Assembly (NCBI GenBank): GCA_949482135.1
Contig: CASYFC010000003.1
Span: 1 to 64,000 of the forward strand
Origin: an uncultured Clostridia bacterium
GTDB lineage: Bacteria > Bacillota > Clostridia > TANB77 > CAG-508
DNA length: 64,000 nucleotides
Reading direction: 5' to 3'
A program made the translations under genes and the position numbers. Positions 19,401 through 29,705 of the stretch are shown here, in pieces. The notes beneath the pieces were generated by a model, which saw only the letters and a list, made by a program, of their open reading frames with translations, had not been told where the DNA came from and ran no database searches. Position 1 is the first letter of the stretch. Each line of letters begins with the position of its first letter.

Positions 19401-22400
19401 AAACTGGAACATCTAAACTAGTAGGAGGAGCAACATATAGCATAATAGAAGATGGAGAAGAAGAAGGAAAAACAAGAGTAACAGGTGTAGATGGAAAACT
19501 AGTTTTAAACAATTTATATGTAGATAGAACATATGTTATTAAGGAAATAAAGAGCCCAGTTAGTTATGAATTAAGTTCTGGAGAAATTAAATTTAAAACA
19601 AGTGAAGAAAATGGACAACTTAAAGCTACTGTAATTGATGGAAATGCAAGAGGAATTCGTGCGCTACAGCCAGATGAAGAAAATGGATACAGAGTACAAG
19701 TTGATGTAGAAGATGAAGTAAAACCAAGTATAAAAATAATTAAAACAGAAAAAGGTTCAGATGCAAAACTTAGAGGAATACGCTTCAAAATAACAGGAGA
19801 AGGTTTACCAGAAAATGGTAAAATTTTAACAACGAATTTAGATGGAGAAGTAAATTTAAGTGGATTACATATTGGAACACAATATATTTTAGAAGAAATA
19901 AAGGCTAATGGATATTATTTAGAAAGTCCTATTAAATTTATGATATCAAATACTTTGGGAATATATTCAGTAAGTATTATAGATGGTGAAGTAAAAAATA
20001 AAGAAGTAGTAGAAATAGACAATATACCTACAGGAATTTTAGAGATAGAAAATACAAAGATACCACTATATAATTTACAGATAAACAAGGTAATAAAAGG
20101 AGAATCTAATCCTCTTGCAGGTGCAAAATTCAGACTATTTAAAGGAACAGAAAAAATAGATGATTTTGTAACAGATGAAAATGGAATTATAACAATAAAT
20201 AATCTATATCAATATGATTCTACAAGAGATTTAGATCAAACATATACATTAAAAGAAATATTTGCACCAGAAGGATTTTCAGCAGTAAAAGATATAACAT
20301 TTAGAGTTGAAAATCTAGATAGCACATTGACAATGGAAGTTTTTGAAGGAAATATAAAAGATCAAACAGCAAATGAAAATACACTTGTTGTAACAATAGA
20401 GGATAGTCCATCATTTAAATTGATTAAAAAAGATGGAGAAACAGGAGAAGTTTTACCTGGAACAAAATTTGCAATATATAATGTAGATGATGGAACAGAA
20501 CAATTAGCGTTAGATAGTAAAAACAATATCTTAGGAACAAAAGAAATAATAGATGGAAAAGAATACTATACTTTAACAACAAACGAAAATGGTGAAATCT
20601 CAGCAAACTTAAGAGAAGGTTTATATAAAGCAGTAGAAGTGAAGGCAAGTAGTGATAAATATGAACTTACTAACAATGCATATTACTTTGGAATAGGTGC
20701 TACAAGAGAAGCATTGTTAGAGAGAAGAGTTGATTTATATGACCAAATAGGTGGAACAGGTAATGATACTATAAAATGTATGGATAAGACATTAGATGGT
20801 GGAATGATTGTAGGTGGTCATTTTGAAAATACTATTATATTGAAGAATGGAGATAAAGTAATTTCTAATGGAAGCCAAGATGTTATTATAATAAAGTATG
20901 ATAAAGAAGGAGAAATAGAATGGTATAAACAAATTGGTGGAACTGCTCAAGATTGTCTAGGATCTATGATTGTAACAAAAGACGGAGGATTAGCGGTAGG
21001 ATTTGGAGCTGCAGGTAGTTTTACTTTAGAAAATGGTGATAAAATTACTAATGGTGCAGATAATCTTATATTAATGAAATATGATAAAGACGGAAATATA
21101 CAATGGTATAATAGAATACATTGTGGTAGTACACCAAGATATGATTTTAATATTAATGCAATGTGTGAAACTATTAACGAAGAAATAGTAATAGGTATTA
21201 GATTTTGGTTTGGGCTTGGATTAGGTCCAAGTAGTGGAGTTGGTAATGATACTTGCATAGCAAAATATAGTAAAGATGGAAAATTACAATGGTATAAGCA
21301 TCAAGCCAATGAAAATGCAAATAATAACAATATTTATTCTATGATAGGAACAAGTGATGGTGGAATAGTATATACAAAGGCTTGTGAACAAAAAGAATTT
21401 ATCGATAGTGATATAATAGAAGTATCAAATGGTGGTACAGATGGATATATAGTAAAACTTAGTAGTGAAGGTAATGTGGAATGGTATAAAAAAATAGGCG
21501 GAACTGGTGATGATGGTATTTATACTGTTATAGAAACAGAAGATAAAAAAATAATTGCAGGAGGAAATTTTAAAAATTCAATTATATTGGAAAACGGAGA
21601 AACAATAACATCAAGAGGAGATGGTGATTCAATACTATTAATATATAGTTCAGATGGTAAATTTGAATCATATAAGCAAATTGGAGGAATAAAAGGTGAT
21701 GAAATTAAAACAATTTCCAGAACAAAAGATGGAGGAATAATTGTAGGAGGATTATTTAGAGATAGATTAATGCCAGAAATGCCAGAAATATATACTAATA
21801 ATCAGGATGGATATATATTAAAATATGATAAAGATAAAAAACTAGAATGGGGACAACAAATAAGTGGAAATACTAATGAAATAGTAAATTCATTAGTTGA
21901 ACTAGATAATGGAGAGATATTAGCTTTAACAGAATTTAACAATAATATTAATTTAAGTACTGGCAAAAGTATAACAACTAAAGGTGGAAGTGATGCAGCA
22001 ATACTAAAATTAAATTGGAAGGAAGTTCCAGATGTAGTAACAAAAAAAGTAACTACAATAGGAAGTTCTGCTGAAGATTTAATTGAAGCTATAACAGCAA
22101 CAAGTGATGGTGGAACTGTTATAGGAATAAAAGCAGAAGATATTATTATACTAGAAAACGGATATACAACAAAATCAAAAAATAGTTTATTAGTTGTAAA
22201 ATATAATTCAAATGGAGAAATAGAGTGGATAGATGAAAGTAATCGTTCAGGAAGAAATGGATATATATATGCAATATGTGAAACTGTTGATAAAGGAATT
22301 GTAGTAGGTATAAGTACTTTTGGTGAAATGCAACTTAGCAATGGTGAAATTTTAAAACCACGTTATTTAAGTACTGCTCTTATAAAATATAGTGAAAATG

Positions 22401-25400
22401 GAAATTTAGAATGGTATAAATATGATAAAAACTCTTTTTCACTTCCAAATGTTATATATTCTATAGAAGCAACAAGTGATGGTGGATTTATATGTGTAAA
22501 AACATCTGATGGAGAAGTACAAATTGGTGAAGAAATAATAACTACTCAAAATGATGACGGAATAATTGAAAAATATGATAAAAATGGTAATTTAGAGTGG
22601 TATAAAAAAATAGGCGGAGAAAATGATGAAAGAATCCAAAGTATAATAGAAACTAAAGATGGTGGATTTTTAACGGCAGTTTGTTTTGAAGGAGAAATTA
22701 CGCTAGAGAATGGAAAAACGCTTAAATGTAATGGAACTAAAGATATTTTATTATTAAAATATAGTAAAGAAGGAAAATTAGAAAAGTATAAACAAATAGA
22801 GGAATATGCATTTAGAATAATAGGCATAGTAGAAACTCAAACTGGAGGATTAATTCTTGGTGCAAATAATGGAATTATAGGAGTAGATAGCAATTGGAAT
22901 ATTGAATGGAATGCATCTCCAATTAAAGATATAAAAGCATTAAAAGAAACATCTGATGGAAAAATTCTTGTATCTGGAATATCAGATAACAAAGGAATAA
23001 TTGCTAAATGTAATTCAAATGGCGATTTAGAATGGAAAAAGGAAATTGGCAAATCTATAAATGGTGTTATAGAAAGAAATGACAAAACAATAGTTGCTGT
23101 AGGTGAATTCCAAAATTCAATAACATTAGAAAATGGAGAACAAATAACTTCAAAAGGAAGTACAGATGGATTAATAGTAAACTTACAAGAAATAATGGGT
23201 ATACCAGATGTACAAGAAATTGTTGTGGAAAATACAAGAAAAGAATTCAAAATTACAACAGCAGTAAATCAAATTGATGGAGTAAAAGGAGGAAAAATTT
23301 CAGGAGAAAATGCTAATCCATATGAAATTGTAAAATATGGAGATAGCAATACTAAAGAAATAATATTAACGCCAGATGTAAGTTACGAAATAATAAACAT
23401 TACAATAAATGGCGAAGAACATCAATTTACAGCAAATGAAGATGGAACATATAGTATGCCAACATTTGAAAATATAACAGAAAATAAACACATTGTTGTT
23501 ACATATAGTTTAAAACAAAATAAAATTATTATAAACAAAATAGATGGTTATACAAAAGAAAGTTTAACAGGAGCTGAATTTAGATTAGATCAAATAGAAG
23601 AAAGAACTAATCCAAAAGATGTAATAGGAAATCTTACAGATAATAGTAACGATTTTTGCGATACTGAAATATCTGAAGGAATTGGTGAGCTAACTAATAA
23701 TGGAGAATACTATTTCGTAAAAAATGCAGAAGGAAAGATAGTACCAACAAATAGTAAAACTTGGCAAACCGCAAATGTTGAAGGAGCAACCGAAGGTATT
23801 CATAATTCAACAGCACATTCATATATACCAATAGACTTAACAGGAAAAACAGGAAAATATTTTGCGAGGGTAAATGCTACTGCTTCTAGTCAATATTCAG
23901 CAGATTGGGGATATGCTACTATAACAGAAACTACAACAGCACCAGAATATAATAATACAAATGGAAGATTTATGTATACAGATGGAAGTCGTGCAGCAAC
24001 AGATTTTACATCGCAAGCATTAGAAGGTGGAAAAATGTATTATTTGCATTTAGGATATTACAAAAATGCAAATACTGATGGGAATACAGACCAAATTATT
24101 ATAAACAGTATAAAATTATATTCAGGAACAACATATAATTTCACAGAAGAAAATGGAGAATATAAGTCTATAAATCAAGGAAAAGCAAATACAACATCAA
24201 ATTCATATATTCCAATAGACTTAAGCGAGTATACTGGAAAATACAATCTACATTTAAAAGCAAAGGTATCAAGTGCTAATGGTGATTATGGATATGTAAC
24301 AATAAATCAGGCAGAAACAGCTCCAGCTTATAATAATACTTCTGGAAGATTAGTATATATAAATGGAAATTCAGGAGATGTTACAAATTACAAAGAGTAT
24401 ACAACAGTACTACAAGGAGGAAACAAATATTATTTACATTTAGGATATTACAAAAATGGAAGTGGAGATGCAGGTGAAGATGTATTTTCAGTAAAAGATA
24501 TAGAAATTACATTAAATGATTCTGAACTATATCATGTAAATGTAGAAACAAACAGCGAAGGACAAGCAATTACTCAAATACCATTTGGAAAATATGTTTT
24601 AACAGAAATAAGAACTCCAGAAGGTTATGAAGAGCAAAAAGGTCAAGTTATATTAGAATTTAGACCAGATGGAACAAGAAATGTAATAGAAAATACAGAA
24701 GAAGTAAAAGATGAAAATGGAAATAGTATAAAAGCTCCAAAAGTAACTGTAAATGAAAATGGAGAATTTGTAGTAGAAAATATATCAACTGCTAAAGTTA
24801 TTGTAGAACATTATATAAAAGGAACAGAAGAAAAACTTGCAGAAGATGTAACTATAGAAGGAAAACAAGGAGATACATATACTACAGTACCACTTTTAGA
24901 TTTAGAAAAATATGAACTAGAAAAAGACAGTAATGGAGAATTTATTCTTCCAGAAAATGCATCAGGAATATTTACTCAAGAAGATATCATAGTAAAATAT
25001 TACTATGTAGAAAAACAAATACCATTAACAGTGCATCATTATATAGAAAATACAACAAATAATGTTCCTTTAGAAAATGGAAATTTTGCAGAAGATGAAA
25101 AATATTTTGGAGATAATAGAACAAATTATACAACAAATCCAATTTCAAATGATGAGTTATCAAGAGAATATGAATTAGTTGAATTTCCAAATAATAAAGA
25201 TGGAATATATAGTGGAGAAGAAGTAATAGTAACATACTATTATAAAAAAGTAGAAAGAAATATAGTAATTCAAAAAAGCGAATTGATTAGAGAAATAAAT
25301 GAAGAAACAGGAGAAGAAATAGAAAATGAATTATTACTTTCAGGAGCAAAATTCAAAATAGAAAAAGAGGGAATGCAAGATGATACAGAATACACAACAA

Positions 25401-28400
25401 GTACTAATGGAAAAATAAATGTTACATTAGAAGTTGGTAGATATATAGTAACAGAAACACAGGCACCAGAAGGTTATAAATTACCATCAAATCCAATAAC
25501 AATTGTAGATGTATCAAGAGATACAGAAAATGGAACTGTTGTTAAAATATTAAATCAAAAATTAAAAGAAACAGTTGTAATAGTAAAACATTATCTAATA
25601 GATAGAGATGGAAATAAAACAACAATAGAAATTTCAGATAGTGAAATAATAAGAGGAAAAGAAGGAGAAAGCTATAAAGCAAATCCAATTACAAACCTAA
25701 ATAAATATGAATTATCTGAGTCGCCAAGCAATGAATCTGGAGTATTTACAGAAGAAAATCAAGAAGTAATATACTATTATGTAGAAAAGAAAACTACTTT
25801 AACAGTGCATCATTACATAAATGGAACAACAAATAAAGTAACATTGAAAGATGGAACAGTAGCAGAAGATGAGGAAAGAATAGTATATGTTGAGGAAAGT
25901 TATGAAACAAGTCAGATTGAAAATGACAGATTACCAGATGACTATGAATTAGTTGAAGTTCCAAACAATGCAACTGGAATAGTTACAAATACTCCAATAA
26001 CTGTTACATACTATTATAAAAAAGTACAAAGAAACTTAAATATTTTAAAATATGATGAAGATGGAACTACTCCATTACAAGGTGTTGCATTTACAGTAAA
26101 TAATGCTGATGAAAGTAAAATTAAACAAATAAGAACAGAGCCAATTCAAAATAATGGATCATACTATTTTACAGAAGAAAATGGAAAATATATTTCAAAT
26201 AACAAAGGAAAAAGAAATACAACTGCAAATAGCTATATAAAAATTGATTTAACAGATGTAGAAAGAGCAACCATAGTTGTAAATGCTGAGGTATCAAGCT
26301 ATAATGCTTTATTTGCTGATTATGGATATGCCACTATTACAGAAACGACTTCTGCTCCAGCTCATGATAATACTTCAGGAAGATTTATACATATAGCTGG
26401 AAAGGTAAGTGCTAAAGATTATACAACAGAGTTACAAGGGGGAAAAGTATATTACTTACATTTTGGATATAATAAACCTCGTACAGGAATTAATGGTAAT
26501 AATGATAAATTTACAATAAATAGTATAAAAATAGATGGAAGAGATTACCTAGATTATACAAAAACAATTTCTACTGAGTATATAACAGATGCAAATGGGA
26601 AAATAACTTTGCCTTTAGAGTATGGGGAATATAATGTATCTGAAGTAAGAACAGTTGAAGGATATAAGTTACCAGAAAATCCAACTCAAACAGTAGCTGT
26701 AACAAGAGATGTAGAAGGAAATGATATAAATTTAAGAGTAATAAATGAAAGAATTAAAGGAAAAGTTTTAGTACATCATTATATTATGAACTTTGATGGA
26801 AGCTTAACAACAAGACCTGTTCAAGTAAAAGATGGAGATATTATAAAAGAGGCTGAAACAGAAGAACTAGAAGGAAATATAAATGAAAACTATACAACAA
26901 AACCATTAGAAAATCTTTTAGAAGGTTGGATGTGTGTAAAAACAGAAGGAAATGTGGCAGGAACATATAAAGGTGACACAACAATTGAAGTAATATATTA
27001 TTATCAAGAACAAATAGATGTTAGTGAAACAATAGATATAGATGTAACGAAAGTTTGGAGAGATAATGAAATTCAATCATTAAGAAGACCAAATACAATA
27101 AAATTTGTGGTAACTCCATACGAAGAACAAGCAGAAGAAGGAGTAGTTACTAATGAAGTTGCTATATCTGGAGATACAAGTATTTCAGAAGTAGAAAATA
27201 CTGAAAAAGCAGAAAATAGCGAACTTCAAGCAGAATTAGATGAGTTAACAGATATTTTAGTTACTGAAAATAAAGAAGAAGTTGATATATCAAATAAGGC
27301 ACAAGAAGTTCTAAAAGAAAATAACACAAATGAATTAAGCAATACTGGAAATGAAGATTTGGCAGTAACAGAAGAAAATAATGTAAATGATAACGTAGTT
27401 GAAACAAAAGAGAAGGAAGAAAATCAAAATAAAATTAGTGAAAATAGCATATCAGAAGAAGTTGTAACTAATGAGAATATACAAAAAACAGAAGTAATCG
27501 AAGAGAAAACAATTGCAGAAGAGGAAATAACCACAGAAACAAATACAATGAATTTAAGTGGTGAAGAATTAAATTACTATGTTTTTGAATTTCCGAATCA
27601 AGTAGTAAATAGAGAGGAAAATACTACAGTATATACATTATATGGATTATTAAAATATGATAATAAAACTGGTAAAAAAATTCGCTATATAGTAACAGAA
27701 GTTGAAGAAAATGAAGGAGATTTAAAATTTTATGAACCAACAGGAGGAATTGTAACAGAAGAAACAGATGAAGAGGGGAATATTAAATATAAAGCAGAAA
27801 TAATTAATACTTTCAAATTACCAGACAATAATGTAAAAGATATAAGGGTAACAAAGATATGGAAAGATAATGAAAACAAAGCATCATTAAGACCATCAAG
27901 TTTAATTCTTGATTTAATTGGAAGAGTTGAAAACGTAGATGTTAACAGTAAAGAAGAAAATATTTCTTCAGGGGAAAATTGGCAACATACATTTGTACAA
28001 AATCCAATATATAACGAAAATGGTCAAGAAATAGAATATAGTATAGAGGAAAAATCAGCAGACCCAACAATACTTAATAAATATATTTCAGAAATCACAT
28101 CAATAAACGCAAATAATGAAATAACAGTAACAAATAACTTGATTATACAAGACTCAAAGATAGAGAAAAAAGGACCTGATGAAATAACATCATTAGAAAG
28201 TAAAGTACCATATTCAATAGATTATACATTTGAATTAGATAAAAAATATGAAAAAGATGCACAAATAGAAATTGTAGATACATTAGAATATGAATTTGTT
28301 AAAGAAACTGCAGAACTTGCAGGAGGAATAGTTGAAGAAAATAATAAAACAATAAGATGGTCAGGTACATATAAAGCAAATGAAAATATTGTAATTTGGG

Positions 28401-29464
28401 ACAATGATGTGCAAGATAAAGTAAAAGTAGAAATAACAGAAAATCTAGAAAGAAATGTAAAAGTAATTAATATTCATATTGATTTAGAACTTACATATAA
28501 AGGATTGCAAGTTGACTGCGAAAAGATAGTAAATGCTGTTACAGGAAAAATCATATTACCAAATAATGTTACAGATATAAAAGAAGCTGTTTGCGAAACT
28601 CCAACAAGATGGGTAAAAGATGTAATAGTTAATAAATTGTGGAAATTTGATACAGAAGAAACAAGACCAGATTCAATAACAGTAAAATTAAAACAAGTAA
28701 TTGAAGATGAAAATGGAAATAAAGCAATAGTTGATTTTGAAGATTTCAAAGCTACAATAGTACCAAAAACTGATGGAAATAAAGAATGGACACATATATG
28801 GAAAGATTTACCAAGATATGATGCAAATGGAAATGAAATGAACTATACAGTAGAAGAAACAGAAATAAATTACACAAAAGATGAGCAAATTGTGGAAAAC
28901 AAATATTACTGCGAGAAAACAGATGAAGTAAAAGATGGAAATACAGTGGTAACATTAATAAACTATAGATATGGAACAATAACAGTAACAAAAGTGGACA
29001 GCAGAAAAGAAGAAGTAAAACTTCCAGGAGCAGAGTTTAAGTTAGAAAAAATGATAAAACAAGGAGATGAATGGATTGTTCCAGATCAAGAAAGTAGAGA
29101 ATATGTAAAATATGTTGGAACAACAGGAGAAGATGGAACATATACATTTAAAGACTTAGAATATGGATATTATAAGCTAACAGAAACAAAAGCACCGGAA
29201 GAATATAGAATAAACAAAAGAATAGCAAATCCAATTGAAGTAAACAAATCAGACGAAGAACATTTAAATGTACAAGTAACAGTAAAAAATGACAAAAAGT
29301 ATAGTTTACCAACAACAGGAGGTTTAGGAATAGATATCATAAGAAATGCAGGAATCTTAATAGTAAGCATATTTGTAATATTATTAACAAACAGAAAAAA
29401 GATAATACCTGTAAAAAGAACTAAAATAACAGAAAAACCAGTAAGAAGAAAAAAGACAAAATAG
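16454..29464 (+). CDS. Giant LPXTG adhesin 1 (CnaB, propeller-like repeats, MucBP)
   Basis: 4336 aa, cell-wall anchored. An N-terminal membrane segment (residues about 11-32) serves as signal or anchor. A calcium-loop-like DLDGDGYAE follows (75-83). A large N-terminal region leads to four CnaB/SpaA domains (about 970-1420). Then comes an array of 70-90-aa repeats with DGGxIVGG, LENGxxITS and EWYKxIGG (about 1430-2250). Further CnaB domains follow; two of them are split by a module with YGYATITE and YYLHLGYYK (about 2416-2690 and 3233-3365). About five MucBP domains lie at about 2780-3520, with signatures HHYI and YYYxxK. A Glu-rich disordered stretch, more CnaB domains and LPTTGG (about 4284) precede a membrane helix and a basic tail. 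The start has GGAAGAG upstream. It is paralogous along its length to the 4902-aa protein. Probably a long adhesive fibre. Confidence 0.9.
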   Translation: MKGKVKLNKKQIVIGLIIFTILIALISSILFINYKKRNSYTGEIARSMAYPQVQEGEEKIDGTDSITFDAFFLRDLDGDGYAEKLRGSARSIGGEDTIYMELNVLSEGHLEDGIIEINSDNFCFQTALPRDTEIKENAIGSNIKQIKLNTINNGTQKMITGMMRSGDYAQGSTKTAAIGNDINKYSKMNSITLRGTQVETVIDRDGNKTEKRIPIEKTVSFNVDWHGTTKSEIPNILANKQNLSQSQKLETAIDEENNEFKTEFNIGIQETRNDLILKKAHIEAEIPQLSGYEPIKVEVVGTNVNYTYDSETRKLVAEKEAVLNENGVIKSQAYDGTYGTARYNKFKVIITYPLEAYQKLGESDVFQEMLVNGYYEGFNNANEEFVNPYKSNVSTGNFTLHISNPPQGTAARFDIYVGKLIYSPTRRYVVSKENMLKIYNEISDTSVNDTYIVNWSASTGETGNSTGLLLQENGSVDGQIVDEFIKRDGSSISMESITSNIGIYFANPRSMLGDDGWIKVFDVETDELLETFNKDNWSKYTSSKPYKYERPVKHIRIETSSTNINASLNIYNIKSLDTEYVTENFTREEFDELTQIKSTLNGYLGGTYINTSIARATYEAPYAKTDMQISQSTLSTQETKENMQITIKAEGDEASNQVMWLNGVFLLKLPKEILNLEINSVLSSDEKVKIISYEYYEESGDKFVKINTENSKPTKFDIVIDCNMTPDPRMATKTDSIILYSYNENASDYWSSDKDIYDINGNLNVEEKIGKISKNISFVSPNLILTNETVTDYDTKGSVVISPQIAILSKEQRTANINIEIKNNYLGPTSDVIILGRVPFDNNKYVISGKEMGSNFTVSMQNEISMTEALIDKAKVYYSENGDATKDLSDSNNGWTQTPNDFSKVKSYLIDLTSHVFERNETAQFSYTIRIPEGLSYNQISYSHHAMYFSLNTPEGKYRTQLEPNKIGLMIGKEYNLEVIKYQTGTSKLVGGATYSIIEDGEEEGKTRVTGVDGKLVLNNLYVDRTYVIKEIKSPVSYELSSGEIKFKTSEENGQLKATVIDGNARGIRALQPDEENGYRVQVDVEDEVKPSIKIIKTEKGSDAKLRGIRFKITGEGLPENGKILTTNLDGEVNLSGLHIGTQYILEEIKANGYYLESPIKFMISNTLGIYSVSIIDGEVKNKEVVEIDNIPTGILEIENTKIPLYNLQINKVIKGESNPLAGAKFRLFKGTEKIDDFVTDENGIITINNLYQYDSTRDLDQTYTLKEIFAPEGFSAVKDITFRVENLDSTLTMEVFEGNIKDQTANENTLVVTIEDSPSFKLIKKDGETGEVLPGTKFAIYNVDDGTEQLALDSKNNILGTKEIIDGKEYYTLTTNENGEISANLREGLYKAVEVKASSDKYELTNNAYYFGIGATREALLERRVDLYDQIGGTGNDTIKCMDKTLDGGMIVGGHFENTIILKNGDKVISNGSQDVIIIKYDKEGEIEWYKQIGGTAQDCLGSMIVTKDGGLAVGFGAAGSFTLENGDKITNGADNLILMKYDKDGNIQWYNRIHCGSTPRYDFNINAMCETINEEIVIGIRFWFGLGLGPSSGVGNDTCIAKYSKDGKLQWYKHQANENANNNNIYSMIGTSDGGIVYTKACEQKEFIDSDIIEVSNGGTDGYIVKLSSEGNVEWYKKIGGTGDDGIYTVIETEDKKIIAGGNFKNSIILENGETITSRGDGDSILLIYSSDGKFESYKQIGGIKGDEIKTISRTKDGGIIVGGLFRDRLMPEMPEIYTNNQDGYILKYDKDKKLEWGQQISGNTNEIVNSLVELDNGEILALTEFNNNINLSTGKSITTKGGSDAAILKLNWKEVPDVVTKKVTTIGSSAEDLIEAITATSDGGTVIGIKAEDIIILENGYTTKSKNSLLVVKYNSNGEIEWIDESNRSGRNGYIYAICETVDKGIVVGISTFGEMQLSNGEILKPRYLSTALIKYSENGNLEWYKYDKNSFSLPNVIYSIEATSDGGFICVKTSDGEVQIGEEIITTQNDDGIIEKYDKNGNLEWYKKIGGENDERIQSIIETKDGGFLTAVCFEGEITLENGKTLKCNGTKDILLLKYSKEGKLEKYKQIEEYAFRIIGIVETQTGGLILGANNGIIGVDSNWNIEWNASPIKDIKALKETSDGKILVSGISDNKGIIAKCNSNGDLEWKKEIGKSINGVIERNDKTIVAVGEFQNSITLENGEQITSKGSTDGLIVNLQEIMGIPDVQEIVVENTRKEFKITTAVNQIDGVKGGKISGENANPYEIVKYGDSNTKEIILTPDVSYEIINITINGEEHQFTANEDGTYSMPTFENITENKHIVVTYSLKQNKIIINKIDGYTKESLTGAEFRLDQIEERTNPKDVIGNLTDNSNDFCDTEISEGIGELTNNGEYYFVKNAEGKIVPTNSKTWQTANVEGATEGIHNSTAHSYIPIDLTGKTGKYFARVNATASSQYSADWGYATITETTTAPEYNNTNGRFMYTDGSRAATDFTSQALEGGKMYYLHLGYYKNANTDGNTDQIIINSIKLYSGTTYNFTEENGEYKSINQGKANTTSNSYIPIDLSEYTGKYNLHLKAKVSSANGDYGYVTINQAETAPAYNNTSGRLVYINGNSGDVTNYKEYTTVLQGGNKYYLHLGYYKNGSGDAGEDVFSVKDIEITLNDSELYHVNVETNSEGQAITQIPFGKYVLTEIRTPEGYEEQKGQVILEFRPDGTRNVIENTEEVKDENGNSIKAPKVTVNENGEFVVENISTAKVIVEHYIKGTEEKLAEDVTIEGKQGDTYTTVPLLDLEKYELEKDSNGEFILPENASGIFTQEDIIVKYYYVEKQIPLTVHHYIENTTNNVPLENGNFAEDEKYFGDNRTNYTTNPISNDELSREYELVEFPNNKDGIYSGEEVIVTYYYKKVERNIVIQKSELIREINEETGEEIENELLLSGAKFKIEKEGMQDDTEYTTSTNGKINVTLEVGRYIVTETQAPEGYKLPSNPITIVDVSRDTENGTVVKILNQKLKETVVIVKHYLIDRDGNKTTIEISDSEIIRGKEGESYKANPITNLNKYELSESPSNESGVFTEENQEVIYYYVEKKTTLTVHHYINGTTNKVTLKDGTVAEDEERIVYVEESYETSQIENDRLPDDYELVEVPNNATGIVTNTPITVTYYYKKVQRNLNILKYDEDGTTPLQGVAFTVNNADESKIKQIRTEPIQNNGSYYFTEENGKYISNNKGKRNTTANSYIKIDLTDVERATIVVNAEVSSYNALFADYGYATITETTSAPAHDNTSGRFIHIAGKVSAKDYTTELQGGKVYYLHFGYNKPRTGINGNNDKFTINSIKIDGRDYLDYTKTISTEYITDANGKITLPLEYGEYNVSEVRTVEGYKLPENPTQTVAVTRDVEGNDINLRVINERIKGKVLVHHYIMNFDGSLTTRPVQVKDGDIIKEAETEELEGNINENYTTKPLENLLEGWMCVKTEGNVAGTYKGDTTIEVIYYYQEQIDVSETIDIDVTKVWRDNEIQSLRRPNTIKFVVTPYEEQAEEGVVTNEVAISGDTSISEVENTEKAENSELQAELDELTDILVTENKEEVDISNKAQEVLKENNTNELSNTGNEDLAVTEENNVNDNVVETKEKEENQNKISENSISEEVVTNENIQKTEVIEEKTIAEEEITTETNTMNLSGEELNYYVFEFPNQVVNREENTTVYTLYGLLKYDNKTGKKIRYIVTEVEENEGDLKFYEPTGGIVTEETDEEGNIKYKAEIINTFKLPDNNVKDIRVTKIWKDNENKASLRPSSLILDLIGRVENVDVNSKEENISSGENWQHTFVQNPIYNENGQEIEYSIEEKSADPTILNKYISEITSINANNEITVTNNLIIQDSKIEKKGPDEITSLESKVPYSIDYTFELDKKYEKDAQIEIVDTLEYEFVKETAELAGGIVEENNKTIRWSGTYKANENIVIWDNDVQDKVKVEITENLERNVKVINIHIDLELTYKGLQVDCEKIVNAVTGKIILPNNVTDIKEAVCETPTRWVKDVIVNKLWKFDTEETRPDSITVKLKQVIEDENGNKAIVDFEDFKATIVPKTDGNKEWTHIWKDLPRYDANGNEMNYTVEETEINYTKDEQIVENKYYCEKTDEVKDGNTVVTLINYRYGTITVTKVDSRKEEVKLPGAEFKLEKMIKQGDEWIVPDQESREYVKYVGTTGEDGTYTFKDLEYGYYKLTETKAPEEYRINKRIANPIEVNKSDEEHLNVQVTVKNDKKYSLPTTGGLGIDIIRNAGILIVSIFVILLTNRKKIIPVKRTKITEKPVRRKKTK
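20740..23200 (+). repeat. Propeller-like repeat array in giant adhesin 1
   Basis: Coding repeats of roughly 70-90 residues. Each has a DGG[GM]x[IV]xG[GI] step, then LENGE or a similar hairpin, then KYDKxGxxEWYKxI. The pattern fits beta-propeller or delta-60-type repeats. The exact number and blade closure need modelling. Confidence 0.7.
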
Positions 29465-29473
29465 TTTATTCAA

Positions 29474-29510
29474 AGAGAGTTAATTTTGAAAATTAGCTCT
29501 CTATTTTTTT
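29474..29510 (+). terminator. Terminator after giant adhesin 1
   Basis: AGAGAGTTAATTTT (29474-29487) pairs with AAAATTAGCTCTCT (29489-29502, one G-U pair), followed by a T run. Confidence 0.8.
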
Positions 29511-29547
29511 GCTTTTAAATGTATACAAGCCTACTGGTGCATATCAA

Positions 29548-29663
29548 ACGTGATGCTATCAAAGGCGCAACACGCGAATATCAGCACCGTAAGACTTATG
29601 TCAAAATTTAACAATTTCTGTAATATTTCAGTTACATATTTTGCAAAACTATTAGTCTATACT
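29548..29663 (+). promoter_or_regulatory. Conserved upstream region of giant adhesin 2
   Basis: Same blocks and spacing as 16050-16165, with TATACT at 29658-29663 and TTACAT at 29632-29637. Here it leads directly to the ribosome site GAAAGGAAG and the adhesin ATG at 29706, with no leader ORF, repeat or hairpin. Confidence 0.65.
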
Positions 29664-29705
29664 AAAAATAAGTAAAGAACGTACTAAAGAAAGGAAGAAG
29701 GCATT

